Assembly (NCBI RefSeq): GCF_003955685.1
Contig: NZ_RXHJ01000002.1
Location: forward strand, 124,001 to 188,000
Length of the DNA stretch: 64,000 nucleotides
Direction of reading: 5' to 3'
Origin: Corynebacterium hylobatis
GTDB taxonomy: Bacteria; Actinomycetota; Actinomycetes; Mycobacteriales; Mycobacteriaceae
A program made the position numbers and the translations under genes. The notes beneath the pieces are model-generated. The model had not been told where the DNA came from and ran no database searches. It saw nothing but the letters and a program-made list of their open reading frames with translations. Shown here one piece after another: positions 15,362 to 24,414 of the stretch. How positions within the stretch are numbered: the first letter of the stretch is position 1; the number at the start of each line of letters is the position of its first letter.

Positions 15362-16282
15362 TCAGCCCGCCTGCCAGCACTCGAAACGCGCCGCGGGGAC
15401 AAAACCCATCCGCCGGTTGATGGCGAGCATGTGGCTGTTCTCCTCGGCGTTCCATGTGTAGATGGTGCGCACCCGCGGCAGCTGGCGGGCCAGCTGGGCG
15501 AGGTTGGCCACCTTGAGCGTCATGCCCAGCCCGTGTCCGCGGTGCCCGCCCGCCACCAGCGTGTCCTCCTGGAAGGCGATGGCGGGGCGGCCTGCGGGGC
15601 AGCTCAGCTGCGTGAAACCGACGCAGGTGCCACTGCCGGTGTGGCGGGCGAGGCTCCACAGCGTCTCGACGCCCGCCCGCCGGTCCACCTCCTCGGTCTC
15701 CCGGATCCGCGCCCCGTCCCACACCTCCCGGTCGTGCGTCTGTCCGCCCCAGGGCATGTCCGTGCTCATCGCCTCCTTCATGCCCGCCACGCAGGACAGG
15801 TGGTGCTCCGGCACGGGACCGCGCCACGAGTGGATGACATAGCCCTCCGCCGGGGGTGCCTCCGGAACAGTCGCCGGCAGCCGCAGCGCGCTGGCGATCT
15901 CCACCTGCACCAGGCAGAAGCCGTGACCGGAGAGGTCATGACCGGGCGGCAGCCACACGGCAACAGTGGGACGCAGGGACAGCAGGGCGTGGAGCAGCGG
16001 ACCGGGATCGGCGCCTGACATCAGCCGCATCTCCGCCTCCAGAAGAGCGGTGTTGTCACTCAGCGGCAGGGTCGCCCAGGCGAAGGCGGTGAGCTCCGGG
16101 TCAACACAGGTGAGCAGCAGCTGCTGGCGGGTGCTGGTGGTGCCGGTGTAACCGAGCATCTCCTGGGCGGTGGTGATGAAATCGACCGTCCCGAGCGATG
16201 CCGTGTCCAGCCGCTCCCACAGCTCCACGACCGCCGCGGCGGTGCCGGGATCGAGCTGTTCGTGGATGCGCACGGTGGCCAT
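15362..16282 (-). CDS. GNAT-family N-acetyltransferase, two-domain type
   Basis: 306 aa from ATG 16282. The C-terminal half carries the acetyl-CoA loop as GGHRGHGLGMTLKVANL and the conserved TWNAEENSHMLAINRRMGF. The N-terminal half looks like a degenerate second GNAT domain, as in the mycothiol synthase-like and tandem GNAT proteins. TATTCT (minus, 16296-16291) lies eight nt before the ATG, suggesting a leaderless start; an upstream TTG at 16291 is less likely. Acceptor unknown. The stop lies in a small hairpin (15355-15375) shared with the 3' side of the MMPL gene. Confidence 0.83.
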   Translation of the reverse strand: MATVRIHEQLDPGTAAAVVELWERLDTASLGTVDFITTAQEMLGYTGTTSTRQQLLLTCVDPELTAFAWATLPLSDNTALLEAEMRLMSGADPGPLLHALLSLRPTVAVWLPPGHDLSGHGFCLVQVEIASALRLPATVPEAPPAEGYVIHSWRGPVPEHHLSCVAGMKEAMSTDMPWGGQTHDREVWDGARIRETEEVDRRAGVETLWSLARHTGSGTCVGFTQLSCPAGRPAIAFQEDTLVAGGHRGHGLGMTLKVANLAQLARQLPRVRTIYTWNAEENSHMLAINRRMGFVPAARFECWQAG

Positions 16283-16706
16283 GAAACCCAAGAATAATCC
16301 CTCATGTGACTCCAGTCACGTCCTGATTTCGGGCCCGCAACTCAAACGTTGGCGCTCCGGAACGGTGCTGGTCAGGGCGGCGGAAGGTGCTACGCTGACC
16401 AGGAGAGAAACCGCCGGCAGCGGTCCCTGGGTTGGCCAACCCCGCCGGGAGCGGACTAACGTTCGAGGGGTTCAACAGGGAACCGGTATGTCCGCGTCCC
16501 TGTCACGAAGATGGTCGCCCGGGGACGGCCGACCACACCGCATCCGAGGAGGCCCCTGACCGGTAGAGCCTGATGACTGTCATCGGCTCCCTGTCACCAC
16601 AAGCCTCTGCCCTGCTCCTGAGCCCGCTGATCCAGCTGGCGTCCCAGGCAGCAGCGGCATATCCGACGAGTACAGACACATTCACTCAGCACAGTGAGGA
16701 AAACCC
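16283..16706 (+). other. Long structured leader in front of the BCCT transporter
   Basis: No coding sequence is convincing here. TGGTCA (16369-16374) and TACGCT (16391-16396), spaced by 16 nt with a TGC extension, form a plausible promoter and would give a 5' leader of about 300 nt. The leader contains GGGTTGGCCAACCC (16429-16442), a perfect palindrome inside a CCGGC/GCCGG stem (16414-16418 with 16444-16448). It also contains GGTCG/CGACC (16513-16517 with 16530-16534) and GATGAC-T-GTCATC (16572-16584). These could be RNA stems of a riboswitch-like element or DNA operators. I cannot match it to a named riboswitch. Confidence 0.4.
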
Positions 16707-18695
16707 ATGCCGCACACTTCCGACGGTCGCCCTGAACAGCGCGAAAGCATATCCAGCCAGGTCACCCAGCGGTTCCTGAACCCGGCCAAGAGCGGATCGG
16801 TGGGTATCTACCCCCATGATCTGCACCCCGGTCTGGTCCCCGGCATCAGCGTTGAGGACCAGCGCAAGAAATTCGGCCTGGACAAGGTGGTCTTCTTCAC
16901 CACCGCCACCATCATCATCGCCTTCATCATCTGGGGTGTGAGCAGTCCCGCCTCGGTCTCCGAGGTCTCCTCCACCGCTTTCTCCTGGGCCATGAGTAAC
17001 GCATCGTGGCTGCTCAACTTCGTCATGATCCTCGGCCTGGCCGTCATGCTCTTCCTGGCCTTCTCCCGCTTCGGCCACATCCCGCTGGGCAAGGACAACG
17101 ACGAGCCGGAGTTCTCCCGTTTCTCCTGGATCGCGATGATGTTCGGCGCGGGTATCGGCGTGGGCATCTTCTTCTTCGGCCCCTCCGAGCCGCTGTCCTA
17201 CTTCATCTCCCCGCCCCCGCACACCGTGGAGGCGGGCACCCGGGAGGCACTCCACCAGGCAATGGCCCAGTCCCATTTCCACTGGGGTCTGGCCGTCTGG
17301 GGCCTCTACGCCCTCGTCGGCGCCGCCCTGGCCTATTCCACCTACCGACGTGGCCGCCCCTCGCTGATCAGCTCCGTCTTCCTCTCCCTGCTGGGCGCGA
17401 AGAACACCGAGGGTCTGGCCGGCCGGGTCATTGACATCCTGGCGATCATCGCCACCCTCTTCGGCACTGCCGCCACCCTCGGGCTCTCAGCCCTGCAGAT
17501 CGGTAAGGGCGTGGAGATCATCTCCGGGGCCGGGGCCCTGGCCAACAACGCCATCCTGGTCATCATCGGTCTGCTCGGCGTGGCCTTCATCATCAGCGCG
17601 GTCTCGGGCGTGGCCCGCGGCATCCGCTACCTGTCCAACATCAACATCACCCTGACCCTGGCGCTGATCGCCTTCGTCTTCATCTTCGGACCCACACTCT
17701 TCCTGCTCAACCTCATCCCCTCCGGCGTGGCCACCTACCTCGACGAGATGCTGCCCATGATGGGCAAGTCCCTGTCCTGGGGTGCGGAGACGGTGGAGTT
17801 CCAGGGCTGGTGGACGGCCTTCTACTGGGCGTGGTGGATCGCGTGGACGCCGTTCGTGGGCATGTTCATCGCGCGCATCTCCCGTGGCCGCACCATCCGC
17901 GAATTCGCGCTGGTGACCATCGCCATCCCCTCCTTCATCCTCATTCTGGCCTTCACGATCTTCGGTGGAGCGGCCATCAACTTCAACCGTGAGGGAGTGG
18001 AGTCCTTCGACGGCACCGCCGGCAATGAACAGGTGCTCTTCGCCCTCTTCGAGCAGCTACCGCTCAACGCCATCACGCCGTTCATCCTCATCCTGGTGCT
18101 GGCGATCTTCTTCATCACCTCCGCAGACTCCGCATCCGTGGTCATGGGGACGATGTCCTCGAAGGGCAACCCCGCGCCGAACAAACTGATCGTGGTGTTC
18201 TGGGGACTGTGCATGATGGGCATTGCCGCCGTCATGCTGCTGGCCGGCGGCCAGACCACGCTGACCGCGCTGCAGAACCTCACCATCCTCATCGCACTGC
18301 CTTTCTCCGTGGTGCTCATCCTCATGACGGTGGCCTTCCTGCGGGACCTGACCACGGACCCTGCGGCCATCCGCCGCACCTACGCCAGCGCCGCCGTCCA
18401 AAACGCGGTGGTCCGCGGACTCGAGGAACACGGCGATGACTTCGAGCTGACGGTCTCCTCCGCCCCGGAGGGCCGGGGTGCCGGCGCCCACTTCGACTCG
18501 ACCTCCCAACGGGTGACCGAGTGGTACCACCGCACCGACGAGGAGGGCAACGAGATCGCCTACGACCACGCCAGTGGCCTGTGGGCTGATGATTCCGCTG
18601 CCGAGGAGAGCCTCGGCGGCACCGCCGGGAAGACTGCGGAACCATGGCGTCCCGAGACTGATGTTGATCCGGGGCAGGGGCAGAAGCGGGACTGA
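16707..18695 (+). CDS. BCCT-family compatible-solute (betaine/carnitine/choline) transporter
   Basis: 662 aa. After a 50-residue hydrophilic N-terminus there are twelve helices. MMFGAGIGVGIFFFGPSEPL is the glycine-rich helix 3 stretch, the counterpart of the GMGIG segment that in BetP coordinates substrate and sodium. WWIAWTPFVGMFIARISRGRTIREF is the BCCT signature in helix 8 containing the Trp box. A charged C-terminal tail of about 110 residues could be the osmosensing domain, as in BetP, LcoP and EctP of corynebacteria. GAGGAAAACCC precedes the ATG. It probably imports osmolytes with Na+; which of the corynebacterial paralogues it matches cannot be settled by eye. Confidence 0.9.
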   Translation: MPHTSDGRPEQRESISSQVTQRFLNPAKSGSVGIYPHDLHPGLVPGISVEDQRKKFGLDKVVFFTTATIIIAFIIWGVSSPASVSEVSSTAFSWAMSNASWLLNFVMILGLAVMLFLAFSRFGHIPLGKDNDEPEFSRFSWIAMMFGAGIGVGIFFFGPSEPLSYFISPPPHTVEAGTREALHQAMAQSHFHWGLAVWGLYALVGAALAYSTYRRGRPSLISSVFLSLLGAKNTEGLAGRVIDILAIIATLFGTAATLGLSALQIGKGVEIISGAGALANNAILVIIGLLGVAFIISAVSGVARGIRYLSNINITLTLALIAFVFIFGPTLFLLNLIPSGVATYLDEMLPMMGKSLSWGAETVEFQGWWTAFYWAWWIAWTPFVGMFIARISRGRTIREFALVTIAIPSFILILAFTIFGGAAINFNREGVESFDGTAGNEQVLFALFEQLPLNAITPFILILVLAIFFITSADSASVVMGTMSSKGNPAPNKLIVVFWGLCMMGIAAVMLLAGGQTTLTALQNLTILIALPFSVVLILMTVAFLRDLTTDPAAIRRTYASAAVQNAVVRGLEEHGDDFELTVSSAPEGRGAGAHFDSTSQRVTEWYHRTDEEGNEIAYDHASGLWADDSAAEESLGGTAGKTAEPWRPETDVDPGQGQKRD

Positions 18696-18951
18696 CCCGG
18701 CAGCGCCCATCCGTTGCGGGGCGGTCCGGGGTGTGTCACCCTGCCCCCGTGACTGGCCGTGGCCAGCCAACATCCGTCATCTGCGTTCTGATCCGTAGGC
18801 GGGTAGCGAAGTTCCTGCAGGACAGTGAGCTTTTCGACGACCACGTCTCGAGATCAGCTTCGACCACTCCGGTGGTTGGGAATCCGTCACCACCGTCGGT
18901 GCTTCGCGCGAGCTTTCGATCTTGAGCGCCCCGGAGCAGGAGGAGCGGGAA

Positions 18952-20067
18952 TCAGGCCGGGCGTAACTCCAGCAGCCGCCCGCCCTGGTCGTCCTCCAGC
19001 ACCCACAGCGCCCCATCGGGGGCTTCGGCGAGGGCACGGATCCGCTCCCCCATGTCCCACTGCTCGACAATCTCCGTGTCCTCACCATCGAGCTGCACCC
19101 GCACCAGTGTCTCCCCGGACAGACCGCCGAGCAGTGCGCTGTCCTCCCAGCCATCAAAGAGATCACCCTGGTAGATCAGCAGGCTTCCGGGAGAGATCGA
19201 CGGCACCCAGTACTCGGCCGGGGCCCGGAAACCGTCGTCCTCGGTGTGGTCCCGGATGGGGCGGCCGTCGTAATGCCTGCCCATGGATGCTTCCGGCCAT
19301 CCGTAATTCTCACCCTCGGCGAGCAGGTTGAGTTCATCGCCGCCGCGCGGGCCCATCTCGGAGACCCAGATCCTGCCCCCACTGTCCTCCGCGATGCCCA
19401 GCGGGTTGCGGTGGCCGATGGTCCACAACTGCGCGGCGGTATTGCCCTCCCCCGCCCAGGGGTTGTCCGGCGCAGGGTCACCATTCAGCGTCAGGCGCAG
19501 CACAGCCCCCAGGTTCGTCTCCCGTTCCTGGGCGGGGCTGAACTTCTGCCGGTCACCGGAGGTGAGATAGAGGTGGTCGTCCTGGATGAGCATGCGCAGA
19601 GCGAAGTGTCCGTCACCCGAGGTGGGGGTCTGCTCCCAGATGACCTCGAGGTCCTGGAGGGCGGCCGCGTCAACATCGAGCGTTGCCCGCCCCACCACTC
19701 CCTGGGCTCCTGCCTCGTGATCACGCACCCAGCTGAGATAGACGGTGCCGTCGTCCTCGAAATCGGGACCGGGGATGATGTTGTGCATTCCCGCCTGACC
19801 GGCGTGGTGCACCTCGGGGGTCCCGCTGACCTCGGTCACCTCCCCTGTCCCCTGATCCCGCAACTGCAGGGCCCCACCGCGTTCGGAGATGAGCAGGTGC
19901 CCCGTGCCGGGCAGGAAACTCATCGCCCAGCCCTCATTGAAGGTGCCGTGTTCGGTGACTGTGAAGGTCTCCGACACCTCGGTCTGGACCCGGGTGTCAG
20001 CTCCGGCGCAGGCGCTGGAGGTCAGGGAGAGGACAGTGGCGGCGGCAATCGCGAGGAGTCGGCGCAT
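18952..20067 (-). CDS. PQQ-dependent sugar dehydrogenase-like secreted protein
   Basis: 371 aa with an N-terminal signal sequence (MRRLLAIAAATVLSLTSSAC). Cys20 could be lipidated, but the residues before it fit the lipobox poorly. The rest is a six-bladed beta-propeller of the GSDH/YliI (soluble aldose sugar dehydrogenase) family. Visible marks are ISERGG near residue 60, the IGHRNPLGIA motif and SEMGPRGGDELN. In relatives the conserved His and Arg residues bind PQQ and calcium at the propeller centre. Extracytoplasmic sugar oxidation is the likely role; cofactor supply is unknown because no pqq genes are in the window. Confidence 0.83.
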   Translation of the reverse strand: MRRLLAIAAATVLSLTSSACAGADTRVQTEVSETFTVTEHGTFNEGWAMSFLPGTGHLLISERGGALQLRDQGTGEVTEVSGTPEVHHAGQAGMHNIIPGPDFEDDGTVYLSWVRDHEAGAQGVVGRATLDVDAAALQDLEVIWEQTPTSGDGHFALRMLIQDDHLYLTSGDRQKFSPAQERETNLGAVLRLTLNGDPAPDNPWAGEGNTAAQLWTIGHRNPLGIAEDSGGRIWVSEMGPRGGDELNLLAEGENYGWPEASMGRHYDGRPIRDHTEDDGFRAPAEYWVPSISPGSLLIYQGDLFDGWEDSALLGGLSGETLVRVQLDGEDTEIVEQWDMGERIRALAEAPDGALWVLEDDQGGRLLELRPA

Positions 20068-20180
20068 GCCCTGATCCTAACAGCACACTCAGCTGGAAAA
20101 CAGCCCTTCTTCGTTGCATCACAGCTGCTCACAGGCATTTTTTCAGCCTCATTAGTTACGCACATGTGACCGCAGAAACC

Positions 20181-20210
20181 TTGACTCTGCAAATTGCACC
20201 GACGTTTACT
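20181..20210 (+). promoter_or_regulatory. Promoter with inverted repeat before the membrane protein/oxidase pair
   Basis: TTGACT (20181-20186) and TTTACT (20205-20210) are 18 nt apart. Between them lies TGCAA-A-TTGCA (20188-20198), a perfect inverted repeat placed to block RNA polymerase. The surrounding 20100-20260 stretch is AT-rich compared with the rest of the window. A leader of about 90 nt would precede the AGGAG at 20294. A metal- or redox-responsive repressor is a reasonable guess given the multicopper oxidase downstream. Confidence 0.45.
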
Positions 20211-20303
20211 GGATTAAACAACTTGATGCGTTCACCTTTTGATGTGCTCCTTGAACTTAACAACCGTGCCCGCGGTAGCGGGCCTTTCCCTCCAGGAGCC
20301 ATC

Positions 20304-20789
20304 ATGAGAACTGCCTACCGTGTCCTCGCAGCCGTCATCATCCTCCTCGTCGTCGTCCAGGCTGCCGGTACGGCCTGGTTCACCTCCGGTCTGGCCAGAC
20401 ATCTGATTGCGGGCGGCACCATCGACTCCGCCGAGATCGACATCAACAACCTTCCGTTCACAGCGGTGTGGGGCGTGATCATCCACATGATCTCGGGTCT
20501 CTACGTCATCCCGGCGCTGGCGATCATCCTGCTCATCATCGGCTACCTCACCCATGACCGGAAGGCACTGACCCTGGCGATGGCCGTAACCGTCCTCGTG
20601 GCCATCCAGGTCGCACTCGGCCTCGGTGCCAAGGCACTGACGGGACTGGCCTTCCTCCACGGTGTCAACGCGCTGCTGATCCTCGGGGTCACTGTGCTGG
20701 CCTTCCTGGCCTTCCGCTCCCGCCCTACCGTCACGGACACCAGTCCTGAGGCGGAGATGCCCCGCCGCCCCGTAGGCAGTGGTGTCTGA
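20304..20789 (+). CDS. Four-helix integral membrane protein, possible heme protein
   Basis: 161 aa from ATG 20304 (CCAGGAG six nt before). An upstream in-frame GTG would put the promoter inside the gene and is rejected. Four helices are clear (about residues 5-30, 50-80, 88-112, 118-140). His occurs near the start of helix 2 (IIHMISGLYVIP) and of helix 4 (LHGVNALL), an arrangement used for heme b ligation in cytochrome b561- or CtaA-like four-helix proteins. The last 11 nt overlap the multicopper oxidase start, so the two are translated together and probably work together. Not a family I can name. Confidence 0.7.
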   Translation: MRTAYRVLAAVIILLVVVQAAGTAWFTSGLARHLIAGGTIDSAEIDINNLPFTAVWGVIIHMISGLYVIPALAIILLIIGYLTHDRKALTLAMAVTVLVAIQVALGLGAKALTGLAFLHGVNALLILGVTVLAFLAFRSRPTVTDTSPEAEMPRRPVGSGV

Positions 20790-22290
20790 CCGGGAGTCGC
20801 CCACCACTGACACCCCTCCCGCGGGCCGCAGCTGGTCGGTGATCGCCCGCCGGGTGATCGCCGTCCTCTTTATCCTGATCCTCGGTGCGTTGACCTGGAT
20901 GTGGTGGGACAGCCGCTACCCCGCCCTGTGGTCTGCCGCCCCTGGTGCGGGCTCCCCCACCTCCGCCCACGGTAACCATCCCGGCACCGCAGGCGGTCAC
21001 ACCGCCCGCGACATCACCACCTTCCAGGTTGATCCGGCCCACCCAGCCGACGTCCGCGTGGAACTGGAAGCCCGCACATCCGAGCTCCACCACCCCTCCG
21101 GAAGAAGCTTCCGGGGTTACACCCTCAACGGCACTTCTCCCGGGCCGGAGATCCGGGCCCGACGGGGTGACCTGGTGGAGGTCGTCCTGCACAACATCGA
21201 CATCGCCGAGGGCACGACCCTGCACTGGCACGGCATCAATGTCCCCGCGGCCATGGACGGGGTCGCCGGGGTAACCCAGGATGCTGTCGCGCCGGGAGAG
21301 GCCTTCACCTACCGCTTCCTAGCCGAGGACGCGGGCACCTACTGGTACCACTCCCACCAGGTCTCCCACCAGCAGGTACTCGCCGGTTTGTTCGGCGCCA
21401 TCATCATTGAACCGACTAAAGCTGAGCCTGTACCCGACACCGTCATGCTGCTGCACACCTACCCGGGTGGTTCCCGCACCATCAGCGCCGTGGGAGGGCA
21501 GACCCACGTGCCGGCGCTCCCAGGCGAGACGATGCGGGTCCGCACCATCAACACCGATAATCTCACGGCTTTTCTCTGGGTACCGGGGGCCCAGGCCCGC
21601 CTGCTGGCGATCGACGGCGTCGACCTCCACGAGCCGGGACCTTTCCGGGATCTCAAGGTCCGCCTGGCCGCCGGCGCCCGCGCGGATCTGGAGGTCGCTG
21701 TCCCCGAGGAGGGCGCGGTACGCGTCCAGTCCACCGGCGTCTCGCTGCTCATCGGCCCACCGGGTGCCACCGCACCCGAGACCAAGGTGCCTGACGCCGA
21801 ACTGGATCTGCTCACCTACGGCTCACCGGCACCGGCGACTTTCGACACCACCACCCCAGACCACCACTTCGATTACATCATCGGCCAGCGCATCGGTTTC
21901 CTCGACGGACGCCCCGGCTACTGGTGGACCATCAACGGCCGAATGGGACGTCACGTGCCCATGTACGTGGTTCGGGAGGGGGAGGTGGTGGCGATGCACA
22001 TCCGCAACCGCTCCGTTGAGGCCCACCCGATGCACCTGCACGGCCACCACGTGCTGGTCACTGCACGCGACGGAGTCCCGGCCACCGGTAGCCCCTGGTG
22101 GACCGATTCCCTCGATGTCGATCCGGGAGAGTCCTATGACATCGTCTTCCTCGCCGACAATCCCGGCGTGTGGATGGACCACTGCCACAACCTCCCCCAC
22201 GCAGTGGAAGGGCTGATGACCCACGTCTCCTATGAAGGAGTGACCACGTCGTTCCTGCTCGGTCATGATTCCGGGAATGCGCCGGAATAA
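20779..22290 (+). CDS. Membrane-anchored multicopper oxidase
   Basis: 503 aa (GTG 20779, or GTG 20782). One N-terminal helix (about residues 23-43) anchors it outside the membrane. All four copper-ligand segments are present in order: TLHWHG, WYHSHQ, HPMHLHGHH and MDHCHNLPH, so type 1, 2 and 3 sites look intact. The protein is closest in layout to the MCO/laccase-like enzymes with a degenerate middle domain. It may oxidise Cu(I), Fe(II), Mn(II) or phenols. The 5' overlap with a putative heme membrane protein suggests an electron-transfer or assembly partner. No Met-rich copper loop is seen. Confidence 0.88.
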   Translation: MVSDRESPTTDTPPAGRSWSVIARRVIAVLFILILGALTWMWWDSRYPALWSAAPGAGSPTSAHGNHPGTAGGHTARDITTFQVDPAHPADVRVELEARTSELHHPSGRSFRGYTLNGTSPGPEIRARRGDLVEVVLHNIDIAEGTTLHWHGINVPAAMDGVAGVTQDAVAPGEAFTYRFLAEDAGTYWYHSHQVSHQQVLAGLFGAIIIEPTKAEPVPDTVMLLHTYPGGSRTISAVGGQTHVPALPGETMRVRTINTDNLTAFLWVPGAQARLLAIDGVDLHEPGPFRDLKVRLAAGARADLEVAVPEEGAVRVQSTGVSLLIGPPGATAPETKVPDAELDLLTYGSPAPATFDTTTPDHHFDYIIGQRIGFLDGRPGYWWTINGRMGRHVPMYVVREGEVVAMHIRNRSVEAHPMHLHGHHVLVTARDGVPATGSPWWTDSLDVDPGESYDIVFLADNPGVWMDHCHNLPHAVEGLMTHVSYEGVTTSFLLGHDSGNAPE

Positions 22291-22291
22291 G

Positions 22292-22900
22292 TTAGCGGGA
22301 GATCGGCTCCACTGTCGCCCGCGCCGCCACCCAGGCGAATATGGAACCGGGTTCACGCCGACTGTCGGTGACCTCGAAGCCGGCGCGCTCCAGGGCAAGG
22401 GTTATCTCCGATAGTGGCCAACGCCAGGCGGGGGCCACGGGGTGAGGCACCTGCTCAAGCTCTTTTCCGGCGAGGAAGGAGATCAGGAGCGAGCCGTTGT
22501 TCTCCGTGACCGCGCGGAGGGTATCGAGGGCATCCGGCAACTGTTCGGGCCCCAGGTGTATGAGGGAGTACCAGGCGAGCACACCAGCCCACCGCTGTCC
22601 CATATCCACCAGATCATCGACAGAGCCGTGGTGGAACATCACCGAGGGATGGGTCGCGCGTGCCAGGTCGATGAGCCGCTGGGCAGGCTCCAACCCCTCG
22701 ACCCGGTGGCCAAGCTCCGCGAGTCGACCGGTCCACCGCCCTGTCCCGGAGCCGGCATCAAGGATCACGCCGTCGACCGTGGCTGCCCAGGGTTCGATCA
22801 CCCGCCGGTCGGGGTCATCCCGGGAGACGACGGTACCGAGCATGGCCTCCGGATCGAATGTCTGCGCCTCATAGGCCTGAACGACGTCATCCTTCGTCAT
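22292..22900 (-). CDS. Class I SAM-dependent methyltransferase
   Basis: 202 aa. [30 protein letters not shown] is motif I with the acidic residue at the end of strand 2, and [16 protein letters not shown] matches motif post-II/III of small-molecule methyltransferases. I prefer ATG 22900 over GTG 22909 because TAGGGT lies seven nt upstream of that ATG (leaderless pattern). Convergent with the multicopper oxidase. Substrate unknown. Confidence 0.83.
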   Translation of the reverse strand: MTKDDVVQAYEAQTFDPEAMLGTVVSRDDPDRRVIEPWAATVDGVILDAGSGTGRWTGRLAELGHRVEGLEPAQRLIDLARATHPSVMFHHGSVDDLVDMGQRWAGVLAWYSLIHLGPEQLPDALDTLRAVTENNGSLLISFLAGKELEQVPHPVAPAWRWPLSEITLALERAGFEVTDSRREPGSIFAWVAARATVEPISR

Positions 22901-22954
22901 GTCGCCCACCCTAGGCGGTCAGCGCTCCCTCCGCGCCGGATCGGGGCCCATCAA

Positions 22955-23455
22955 TCAGCTCTCCGGCGGCGGCACCGGTGCTTCGACGAGCTCGGCGAGC
23001 CGTCCCAGCGTCGTCGCCATGCCGGAGCGGAGTTCCCCTGCCCGGTCGGTGCTGCCGATCAGTTTCTCTATGATGAACCAGGCCACACGTGTCAGCGGTC
23101 GGGTGACGGTGTAGGACTCCCGGACCAGCGTGGTGAGCTCCCCCTGCGGGAGGCACTCGTACCGCCACTCCAGGGTTCCGAAGAACGGTTCCGTCCGGCT
23201 GATCGCGAACTCACGGCCGGGTTCCGCCGTGATCACGACCGGGAGATTCGGCCACGTCCAGATCCTCCCGAGGGAGTTGATCGCGAGGAAACGAGCCCCG
23301 ACCTCCGGACCGGTGGCACCCCGGATCCACCGGGCCCGGATGACCTCGGGGGACAGCTCGGGTGTTCGGGTGATGTCCGAGACGATGGCGTAGATGTCCT
23401 CAGGTGAGGCGCGGATGACACGTTCCACCGTGTCGGTGGTGAGGGTCTGGTTCAT
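22955..23455 (-). CDS. SRPBCC-family protein (polyketide cyclase/START-like)
   Basis: 166 aa from ATG 23455; the frame is open upstream but has no start context. TVERVIRASPEDIYAIVSDITRTPELSP is the N-terminal strand-helix of SRPBCC proteins, followed by the antiparallel strands and the long C-terminal helix ending GRLAELVEAP. These proteins bind hydrophobic ligands; many lack enzyme activity. It precedes the methyltransferase gene on the same strand by 54 nt and may be co-transcribed. Confidence 0.8.
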   Translation of the reverse strand: MNQTLTTDTVERVIRASPEDIYAIVSDITRTPELSPEVIRARWIRGATGPEVGARFLAINSLGRIWTWPNLPVVITAEPGREFAISRTEPFFGTLEWRYECLPQGELTTLVRESYTVTRPLTRVAWFIIEKLIGSTDRAGELRSGMATTLGRLAELVEAPVPPPES

Positions 23456-23589
23456 GGGTAGGCCCTTCCGGTAGCCGGGTGACGGCACAGTTTCAACGTA
23501 GATACGCCTGCGCAGCAGCGTCAACGGGCCGACGGAGATTGAGGCAGAATTGTTCCCACCGGTGCCACCTCCCCGCTAGGGTTCGTGCC

Positions 23590-24414
23590 ATGAGCACCCC
23601 ACCACGCACCATCCTGGTCACCGGTTCCACCAGCGGTCTGGGCTGTGAGCTGGCCCGGCAGTACGCCGCCGAACCCGGTCACCTCATCCTGCACGGACGC
23701 AACCCCATAAAGCTGCGCAAGCTGGTGGAGGGATTGTCCGGAGCCGTGGCACGCATCTCCACCGTCGAGGCGGACCTCGCCGACCTGGCCCAGGTCAGGC
23801 AGCTGGCCGACGCGGTGCCCACCCTGACCGATTCTCTGTCGGTACTGGTCAACAACGCCGGGATCGGTCAAGGACGCGGGAACGTGCGGGAGGAGTCCGT
23901 GGACGGCCTGGAACTACGGTTGGCGGTCAACCACCTCGCCCCCTTTGCCCTGACGCTGTCGCTGCTTCCCCTGCTGCGCGCCGGTGACCCGGCCCGGGTG
24001 GTCAACGTCGCCTCCGCCGCGCAGACCCCGGTCGACTTCGCGGATCCGCAGCTCACGGCCCGCTACTCCGGCAGCCGGGCCTACGCCCAGAGTAAATTCG
24101 CGATGATCGCCACCGGCTTCTACCTCGCCCGGTTGCTGCCCGCCGAGGAGATCACCGTCAACAGCCTGCACCCCGCCACCCTCATGCCCACCCCCATGGT
24201 CGCGGAAGGCTGGGGCACCACGGTGGATGACCTGGCCACCGGGGTCGCCGCCGTCCGCCACCTGATCGATTCCCCGACTCTCGCCGGGGTGAGCGGCCGG
24301 TACTTCTCCAGGCAGGAGGTCACCGACGCCCTGCCCGAGGCCCATGACCCCGAAGTACAGCGCCACCTCTGGCGGCTCAGCGAGGAATGGAGCGGTGTCC
24401 GCTTCCCCGGATAG
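23590..24414 (+). CDS. Short-chain dehydrogenase/reductase family protein
   Basis: 274 aa from ATG 23590. TGSTSGLG (TGxxxGxG) is the cofactor loop, NNAGIG the structural motif and YAQSK the catalytic Tyr-Lys; the Ser is in NVASAAQ. HGRNPIKL after strand 2 suggests NADP preference. TAGGGT at 23577-23582 is seven nt before the ATG, so the message is probably leaderless. It resembles the RDH/WWOX-like SDRs. Substrate unknown. Confidence 0.85.
   Translation: MSTPPRTILVTGSTSGLGCELARQYAAEPGHLILHGRNPIKLRKLVEGLSGAVARISTVEADLADLAQVRQLADAVPTLTDSLSVLVNNAGIGQGRGNVREESVDGLELRLAVNHLAPFALTLSLLPLLRAGDPARVVNVASAAQTPVDFADPQLTARYSGSRAYAQSKFAMIATGFYLARLLPAEEITVNSLHPATLMPTPMVAEGWGTTVDDLATGVAAVRHLIDSPTLAGVSGRYFSRQEVTDALPEAHDPEVQRHLWRLSEEWSGVRFPG

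Noticed and set aside
13986..15827. A 613-codon minus-strand frame through the MMPL and GNAT genes
   Set aside because: Composition is low-complexity Gly/His/Asp/Arg typical of antisense frames, and both real genes there have clear family motifs.
16573..16706. A possible upstream ORF starting MTVIGSLSPQ before the BCCT gene
   Set aside because: No Shine-Dalgarno, runs out of frame into the BCCT gene, and its first bases form the GATGAC/GTCATC inverted repeat; more likely non-coding leader.
18696..18951. Possible small gene between the BCCT and sugar dehydrogenase genes
   Set aside because: Short frames exist on both strands but lack ribosome-binding sites and protein-like composition; only a 6-bp CTGGCC/GGCCAG hairpin is present.
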